A stretch of 9,526 nt of DNA, taken from the NCBI GenBank assembly GCA_007127495.1, contig SKZG01000558.1:1-9526 (forward strand). The letters are read 5' to 3'. Both the position numbers and the translations under genes were made by a program. Shown piece after piece: positions 6,554 through 9,526 of the stretch. Below the pieces are notes generated by a model that worked only from the letters and a program-made list of their open reading frames with translations, was not told where the DNA came from and made no database searches. Origin of the DNA: Planctomycetales bacterium (GTDB lineage: Bacteria; Planctomycetota; Planctomycetia; Pirellulales; Thermoguttaceae). Every line of letters begins with the position of its first letter. The first letter of the stretch is position 1.

Positions 6554-6572
6554 CCCGGCCGTCAGGGCCGGG
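6554..6572 (-). promoter_or_regulatory. GC-rich hairpin in the leader of the DksA-like gene
   Basis: CCCGGCC (6554-6560) and GGCCGGG (6566-6572) form a 7-bp perfect stem with a 5-base loop, about 95 bases before the start codon on the minus strand. No T-run follows on either strand, so it is not an intrinsic terminator. A leader or repeat-derived structure is possible. Confidence 0.4.
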
Positions 6573-6805
6573 TCGTGAGCGCTTCATGCTCCCCGTTCGA
6601 AGTTACCGCAGGCTGCAAATCCTTGTTCGCAAATATCGAAGGAATTATTGCCTCCCCAGTCGAGGGGTTTGTCACATTCCTGCAATTGGTTCCTGGTATG
6701 CCACGAATGTGCAGGTGGCAAACCGCATCAAACGCCGGCAAACCGACCCACGAAAAAGCAATCCCCAAAACAACGGTTCGCCCAATTGCAAGTGTAGCTT
6801 ACCTT

Positions 6806-6821
6806 GTAGCCGTTCACGGGG
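6806..6821. repeat. Solitary copy of the outer arm of the nested repeat
   Basis: GTAGCCGTTCACGGGG matches the arm GTAACCGTTCACGGGG at 1309-1324 in 15 of 16 positions. No good complementary arm is found within the usual 150 bases; the best partner, 6591-6606, matches the expected complement at only 11 of 16. It is probably a degenerate or half element of the same family. Confidence 0.55.
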
Positions 6822-7021
6822 CGTCGTAATGGCTGTTCCGTTTCTAAGTGCCAGACAGCCTTCATTTCAAGGACGCCACACGGCGCGTGCCTACTACATT
6901 CGAGTAGACTACCACCTAGAAACAGGAGGGGCGTCGCAATTTCACGAGCACCCATGTATGGTACGACGGATGTGCCCAAATGGTTTCACGAATTGGCTTG
7001 GAAAACGGGATTTTGGGCGGG

Positions 7022-7050
7022 TTGACAGGGAAGGCAGGAAGCCATAACAT
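7022..7050 (+). promoter_or_regulatory. Sigma-70-type promoter of the rpmF-fabD-fabG cluster
   Basis: A perfect -35 TTGACA (7022-7027) is followed by an optimal 17-base spacer and the -10 TAACAT (7045-7050, 4 of 6). Transcription would begin near 7057, giving a leader of about 150 nt before rpmF. This is the best promoter match in the window. Confidence 0.68.
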
Positions 7051-7072
7051 AGCATTTTACCAGTTTTTCGCA

Positions 7073-7093
7073 GGCGGCTTCGGTGAGGTCGCC
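7073..7093 (+). promoter_or_regulatory. First stem-loop of the rpmF leader
   Basis: As RNA, GGCGGCUUC (7073-7081) pairs with GAGGUCGCC (7085-7093) over nine positions, two of them G-U, around a GGU loop. It begins about 16 nt after the predicted transcription start and has no U-tract behind it. A role in mRNA stability or feedback control is inference. Confidence 0.42.
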
Positions 7094-7139
7094 GGATTCG
7101 GAAACGCTTTAGCTTTCCTAACCAAACCGATGCATACGG

Positions 7140-7165
7140 TCGATTCTTTCTTGGAAAGCGATCGA
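7140..7165 (+). promoter_or_regulatory. Second stem-loop of the rpmF leader
   Basis: TCGAT (7140-7144) pairs with ATCGA (7161-7165), and CTTTC (7146-7150) pairs with GAAAG (7154-7158), around a TTG loop with a small 1x2 internal loop between the helices. It lies 40 bases before the rpmF start and 25 bases before its GAGGA site. No U-tract follows. Confidence 0.45.
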
Positions 7166-7205
7166 TTGCACTGGTTCACTTAGGCCTTTTGAGGATCATT
7201 GGACC

Positions 7206-7385
7206 ATGGCCGTTCCCAAACGCAAACATTCCAATTCGAGAACCGGGAAGCGCCGTTCACACGACGCGAGGAAACCCCCGCACATCACCCACTGCGAACA
7301 CTGCAGTGCCCCGGTCACCCCCCACACGGTATGCCCGAATTGTGGCTTTTACATGGGCCGCAAGGTCGTTGAAGTCGAGGACTAG
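7206..7385 (+). CDS. rpmF: 50S ribosomal protein L32
   Basis: This 59-residue basic protein begins MAVPKRKHSNSRTGKRRSHD, the diagnostic L32 N-terminus. It carries a zinc ribbon with CEHC (Cys30, Cys33) and CPNC (Cys43, Cys46), followed by GFYMGRKVVEV, the typical L32 C-terminal end. L32 binds 23S rRNA in the large subunit. The length matches the family (about 56-60 residues), and all four cysteines are kept, so this is the zinc-binding (C+) form. GAGGA at 7191-7195 lies 10 bases before the ATG. It is the first gene of the lipid cluster and precedes fabD by two bases (TAG at 7383-7385, then TTG at 7388). The pairing of rpmF with fatty acid genes is conserved across many bacteria and links ribosome and membrane synthesis. 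Confidence 0.97.
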   Translation: MAVPKRKHSNSRTGKRRSHDARKPPHITHCEHCSAPVTPHTVCPNCGFYMGRKVVEVED

Positions 7386-7387
7386 CG

Positions 7388-8296
7388 TTGGGTAGAATCG
7401 CCTTTTTATTTCCAGGACAAGGCGCCCAATCGGTGGGCATGGGCAAGCGTCTTGCCGAGTCGCTGCCCGCCGCTCGGGCGCTCTACGACCGTGCCGGCGA
7501 GGTGCTTGGCTACGATCTGGCGAAACTGTGCTTCGAAGGCCCGGCCGAGGAACTCGACTCGACCGTTCGCAGCCAGCCGGCGTTGTTTGTCACCGGTTTG
7601 GCGGCCGTCGAGGCCCTGCGTGCCGAGGCGCCCGACGTTGTGCTGGCATGCGAGGCGACTGCGGGTTTGAGTTTGGGCGAGTACACGGCCATGGTGTTTG
7701 CCGGCGTGATGGACTTTGAGGACGGGCTGAGGCTTGTCCACAAGAGGGGGTCCGCAATGCAAGAGGCGGCTGATGCAACCCCCAGTGGGATGGTCAGCAT
7801 TCTCGGGCTCGAACGCGTCGAAGTGGAAGCCCTGTGCGAAAAGGCACGGGGGGACGGCGTGCTCGAAATCGCCAACTTGTTGTGTCCGGGCAATATCGCC
7901 ATCTCGGGTACGAACGCCGCATGCGAACGCGCCGCGGAAATGGCGCAATCGTTTGGCGCGATGCGGGCAATGCCGCTTGCGGTGGCTGGAGCGTTTCACA
8001 CGAACATCATGAAACCCTCCGAGAGCAAGCTGGCCGAGGCCCTGGCCGACGTGACGATGCACCCGCCGCGCATTCCCGTGGTGGCTAACCTGGACGCCCG
8101 GCCGCATGACAATCCCGAGGAAATCCGCAAGCTCCTGATGCGTCAGGTACTGGAACCGGTGCGGTGGGAGGATTCCATGCGTTACTTGGTTTCCGAGGGT
8201 TTCGATCAATTTTACGAGGTCGGCCCCGGCCGCGTGCTCCGAGGCCTGCTCCGGCGCATCGACCGTACCGTGTCGTGCCAGAGCGTTGAAGTTTGA
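7388..8296 (+). CDS. fabD: Malonyl-CoA:ACP transacylase FabD
   Basis: This 302-residue protein transfers the malonyl group from CoA to the phosphopantetheine of acyl carrier protein in the cytosol, supplying the extender unit for type II fatty acid synthesis. Visible features are FPGQGAQ (Gln11, oxyanion hole), the nucleophile elbow AGLSLGEYTA (Ser95), Arg120 in KRGSAMQ (binds the malonyl carboxylate) and catalytic His204 in AGAFHTNIM. Length fits the family (about 300-315). The nucleophile elbow reads GLSLG instead of the common GHSLG, so the His before the Ser is replaced by Leu. The start codon is TTG at 7388, supported by GAGG at 7377-7380 inside the end of rpmF and by the immediately following GRIAFLFPGQG core; no ATG exists upstream in frame within the gap. 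It is co-transcribed with rpmF and lies 51 bases before fabG. Confidence 0.96.
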   Translation: MGRIAFLFPGQGAQSVGMGKRLAESLPAARALYDRAGEVLGYDLAKLCFEGPAEELDSTVRSQPALFVTGLAAVEALRAEAPDVVLACEATAGLSLGEYTAMVFAGVMDFEDGLRLVHKRGSAMQEAADATPSGMVSILGLERVEVEALCEKARGDGVLEIANLLCPGNIAISGTNAACERAAEMAQSFGAMRAMPLAVAGAFHTNIMKPSESKLAEALADVTMHPPRIPVVANLDARPHDNPEEIRKLLMRQVLEPVRWEDSMRYLVSEGFDQFYEVGPGRVLRGLLRRIDRTVSCQSVEV

Positions 8297-8327
8297 AAAT
8301 TTGATCTAGTTACGGGGGCCTTTTACC

Positions 8328-8351
8328 ATGACGGGGTCCTTCCTGAAATGA
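8328..8351 (+). CDS. Seven-codon upstream frame overlapping the fabG start
   Basis: ATG at 8328 reads MTGSFLK and stops with TGA at 8349-8351, which overlaps the fabG ATG (8348-8350) as ATGA. GGGGG at 8314-8318 lies 9 bases ahead of it, a better site than fabG has itself (only GGGG, 11 bases away). It may act as a short coupling peptide that feeds ribosomes to fabG. It could also be chance, since the peptide is too short to judge. Confidence 0.3.
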   Translation: MTGSFLK

Positions 8352-9118
8352 GCGAACGAACCAAATCTCGCGTTACCGTCGATTTGAGCGGGCGCGCGGC
8401 GCTGGTCACAGGCGCCGGCCGGGGGCTGGGGCGCGCCATCGCCCAGTCGCTGGCCGCCGCGGGCGCCAAGGTCGCCTGTGTCGATATCGATGCCGACGCA
8501 CTCGCGGAAACCGTTCAAACCATTGAAAACGACGGCGCTCAGGCGGAAGCGTTGACCTGCGACGTCACCGACAGCGAACGCGTGAACGAAGTGGTCCGTC
8601 AGGTGGTCAAGCAAATGGGCCGGCTCGACATCCTGGTCAACAATGCCGGGATTACCCGCGACGGCATCTTCATGCGCATGAGCGACGACCAGTGGGACGC
8701 CGTCCTTGCCATCAATTTGCGGGGCACGTTCCTGTTCACCCGCGCCGTCGCCAGGCCCATGGTGAAGGCCCGTGGCGGGCGAATCATCAATGTGGCCAGC
8801 GTTTCGGGGCTGATGGGCAACCCGGGCCAGGCGAACTATTCGGCGTCGAAAGCGGGAGTCATTGGGCTCACGCGCACCGTCGCCCGAGAACTCGCCTCGC
8901 GAAACATCACGGTCAACGCGGTGGCGCCGGGCTTTATCGCCACGGAAATGACGGCCAAACTGGGCGAGGAGGTGCTTTCGCAGGTGCGCGGGCAAATCCC
9001 CCTGGGCCGGTTGGGCGAGCCGCAGGACGTGGCCGATGCCGTCCTGTACCTGGCCAGCGATGCCGCCGGCTTCATTACGGGGCACGTGCTGACCATCGAC
9101 GGCGGCTTGACGGCGTGA
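8348..9118 (+). CDS. fabG: 3-oxoacyl-[acyl-carrier-protein] reductase FabG
   Basis: This 256-residue short-chain dehydrogenase/reductase carries out the NADPH-dependent reduction of 3-oxoacyl-ACP to 3-hydroxyacyl-ACP, the first reduction of each elongation cycle. The Rossmann motif TGAGRGLG occupies 21-28 and NNAG occupies 98-101. The catalytic tetrad is Asn123, Ser151, Tyr164 and Lys168 (YSASK), and the context GNPGQANYSASKAG is characteristic of FabG rather than other members. PGFIATEMT (195-202) and the C-terminal VLTIDGGLTA complete the match. It is slightly longer than the E. coli protein (244) because of about 12 extra N-terminal residues. The start at 8348 has a weak ribosome binding site and overlaps the stop of a seven-codon upstream frame. 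It follows fabD in the same direction and precedes acpP. Confidence 0.95.
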   Translation: MSERTKSRVTVDLSGRAALVTGAGRGLGRAIAQSLAAAGAKVACVDIDADALAETVQTIENDGAQAEALTCDVTDSERVNEVVRQVVKQMGRLDILVNNAGITRDGIFMRMSDDQWDAVLAINLRGTFLFTRAVARPMVKARGGRIINVASVSGLMGNPGQANYSASKAGVIGLTRTVARELASRNITVNAVAPGFIATEMTAKLGEEVLSQVRGQIPLGRLGEPQDVADAVLYLASDAAGFITGHVLTIDGGLTA

Positions 9119-9133
9119 GGCGAGGAAATTTTT

Positions 9134-9151
9134 TGTCTCCGGGAACCTGGA
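9134..9151 (+). promoter_or_regulatory. Hairpin after fabG
   Basis: TCTCC and GGAGA form the base of an imperfect hairpin (TCTCCGGGAACCTGGAGA, with one G-U pair). The T-run (ATTTTTTG) lies before the stem, not after it, so it does not look like a forward intrinsic terminator. It could be a processing or stability element between fabG and acpP. Confidence 0.3.
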
Positions 9152-9208
9152 GATATAGACACGGCGAGGAAAAATCGGTATACCTTTCCAAATCGGGGCG
9201 CGCGTCCG

Positions 9209-9231
9209 TTGACCCCAGCGGCATTGACCCC
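9209..9231 (+). repeat. Direct repeat TTGACCCC overlapping the acpP -35 region
   Basis: TTGACCCC occurs at 9209-9216 and again at 9224-9231, 15 bases apart start to start. The second copy supplies the -35 box of the likely acpP promoter. The repeat may be an activator or repressor site, or an alternative -35. Confidence 0.4.
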
Positions 9232-9252
9232 TCGGCGGGGCTATGCTTTACT
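9224..9252 (+). promoter_or_regulatory. Likely acpP promoter with extended -10
   Basis: The -35 TTGACC (9224-9229, 5 of 6) is followed by a 17-base spacer and the -10 TTTACT (9247-9252, 4 of 6), with TGC directly before the -10 as in extended -10 promoters. Transcription would start near 9259, at the beginning of a 10-base imperfect tandem repeat (GGGGCCTATG then GGGGCCTCAG, 9261-9280). Confidence 0.5.
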
Positions 9253-9298
9253 TACACTTTGGGGCCTATGGGGGCCTCAGTACCAAGTTTTGATTTGT

Positions 9299-9304
9299 AG
9301 GAGG
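9299..9304 (+). promoter_or_regulatory. Strong ribosome binding site fixing the GTG start of acpP
   Basis: AGGAGG sits 9 bases before GTG 9314-9316. No in-frame ATG lies between the preceding stop and the conserved ACP sequence, so GTG is the start. Confidence 0.8.
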
Positions 9305-9313
9305 ACCTGCACG

Positions 9314-9526
9314 GTGGCCTCAGTTAGTGAACGTGTGATTGATATCGTCGCCGAACAGTTAGGCGTCAGCAAAGATCAGATCCAAAACGAAACGTCCTTT
9401 GTGAACGATCTGGGCGCCGACTCGCTGGACACGGTCGAGTTGGTCATGGAGTTGGAGGAGGAGTTCGACATCAACATCCCCGACGACGTGGCCGAAAAGA
9501 TTCAGACCGTCGGCCAGGCGATCGAA
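9314..9526 (+). CDS. acpP: Acyl carrier protein, N-terminal 71 residues (cut by window end)
   Basis: The translated start [20 protein letters not shown] and the prosthetic-group motif [20 protein letters not shown] identify acyl carrier protein. Ser37 in DSL is the 4'-phosphopantetheine attachment site, and the acidic helix II that docks FabD and FabG follows. The usual length is about 77-82 residues, so only about ten C-terminal residues are missing beyond the window. The start is GTG, supported by AGGAGG. It is separated from fabG by 195 bases holding its own promoter candidate, consistent with ACP being needed in much larger amounts than the enzymes. A ketosynthase gene (fabF) commonly follows in such clusters but cannot be seen. 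Confidence 0.97.
   Translation, partial: MASVSERVIDIVAEQLGVSKDQIQNETSFVNDLGADSLDTVELVMELEEEFDINIPDDVAEKIQTVGQAIE

Larger units (their letters stand above)
6476..7021. other. Divergent intergenic region between the dksA-like operon and rpmF
   Basis: No credible gene is seen in these roughly 550 bases, and composition is visibly less GC-rich than in the genes around it. It must hold the minus-strand operon's promoter, but I cannot pick one out; AATAAT-like boxes near 6643-6650 (minus) lack a well-spaced -35. Structures present are a 7-bp GC hairpin at 6554-6572 (CCCGGCC, loop GTCAG, GGCCGGG) in the regulator's leader, a CCCC/GGGG hairpin at 6654-6667, a lone arm of the repeat family at 6806-6821, GGCTGT/ACAGCC arms at 6831-6836 and 6855-6860, and CTACT/AGTAG at 6891-6907. 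An open frame at 6980-7183 covers the rpmF promoter and is not believed. Confidence 0.5.

Noticed and set aside
6591..6606. Possible partner arm for the lone repeat at 6806-6821
   Set aside because: CCCCGTTCGAAGTTAC matches the expected complement at only 11 of 16 positions, with all five central bases different.
6591..6612. TTCGAA resembling a tRNA T-loop
   Set aside because: The flanking bases do not form a T-stem and no anticodon or acceptor stem can be drawn around it.
6980..7183. Open frame of 67 codons upstream of rpmF
   Set aside because: It contains the best promoter and both leader stem-loops, has no ribosome binding site, and its product has no recognisable domain.
9119..9160. Intrinsic terminator after fabG
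   Set aside because: The T-run precedes the hairpin rather than following it, and on the minus strand the run would be A-rich, so neither direction fits.

Overview
The window is GC-rich bacterial chromosome. It carries a lipid-synthesis cluster, a DNA-repair operon, a radical SAM gene and the tail of a sensor kinase. The mixture of features fits a planctomycete or close relative, although no marker here fixes the lineage: an rpmF-fabD-fabG-acpP cluster without plsX or fabH, a HEAT-like/STN-like secreted protein of unknown function, a zinc-less DksA-like regulator, and repeats built on GGGACTGTCCC. I see no CRISPR array, tRNA, rRNA, transposase or complete mobile element.

Left end (1-1735): the C-terminal half of a hybrid histidine kinase (ATPase plus receiver) enters from outside the window. 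Next is a small reading frame with a good ribosome binding site but an early in-frame TAG, which looks decayed. A gene-poor stretch of about 530 bases follows. It contains a compact nested inverted repeat (1308-1454) and then the leader of the next gene, which has a weak promoter candidate, a 12-bp perfect palindrome and a hairpin.

Centre (1736-6500): a 593-residue B12-binding radical SAM enzyme on the plus strand converges on a three-gene minus-strand operon. That operon runs in the order DksA/TraR-like regulator, exported protein of unknown function, MutY adenine glycosylase. Both junctions are 4-base stop/start overlaps (ATGA and GTGA), so the genes are probably translationally coupled. 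The regulator has lost three of its four zinc cysteines. The glycosylase has Glu where the catalytic Asp is expected.

Right end (6500-9526): a less GC-rich intergenic region holds one lone arm of the repeat family seen at 1309. It leads to a strong promoter (TTGACA, 17-base spacer, TAACAT) and a roughly 150-nt structured leader. Then come rpmF (L32), fabD (malonyl-CoA:ACP transacylase), fabG (3-oxoacyl-ACP reductase) and, after a 195-base gap with its own likely promoter, acpP (acyl carrier protein, cut by the window end). FabD loads malonate onto AcpP and FabG reduces the condensed product, so these genes form the elongation core of type II fatty acid synthesis, co-transcribed with a ribosomal protein. 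I see no wholly new system. The most unusual parts are the uncharacterised exported protein inside the dksA-mutY operon, the substituted key residues in three conserved proteins, the nested repeat, and the elaborate leaders of the radical SAM, rpmF and acpP genes.
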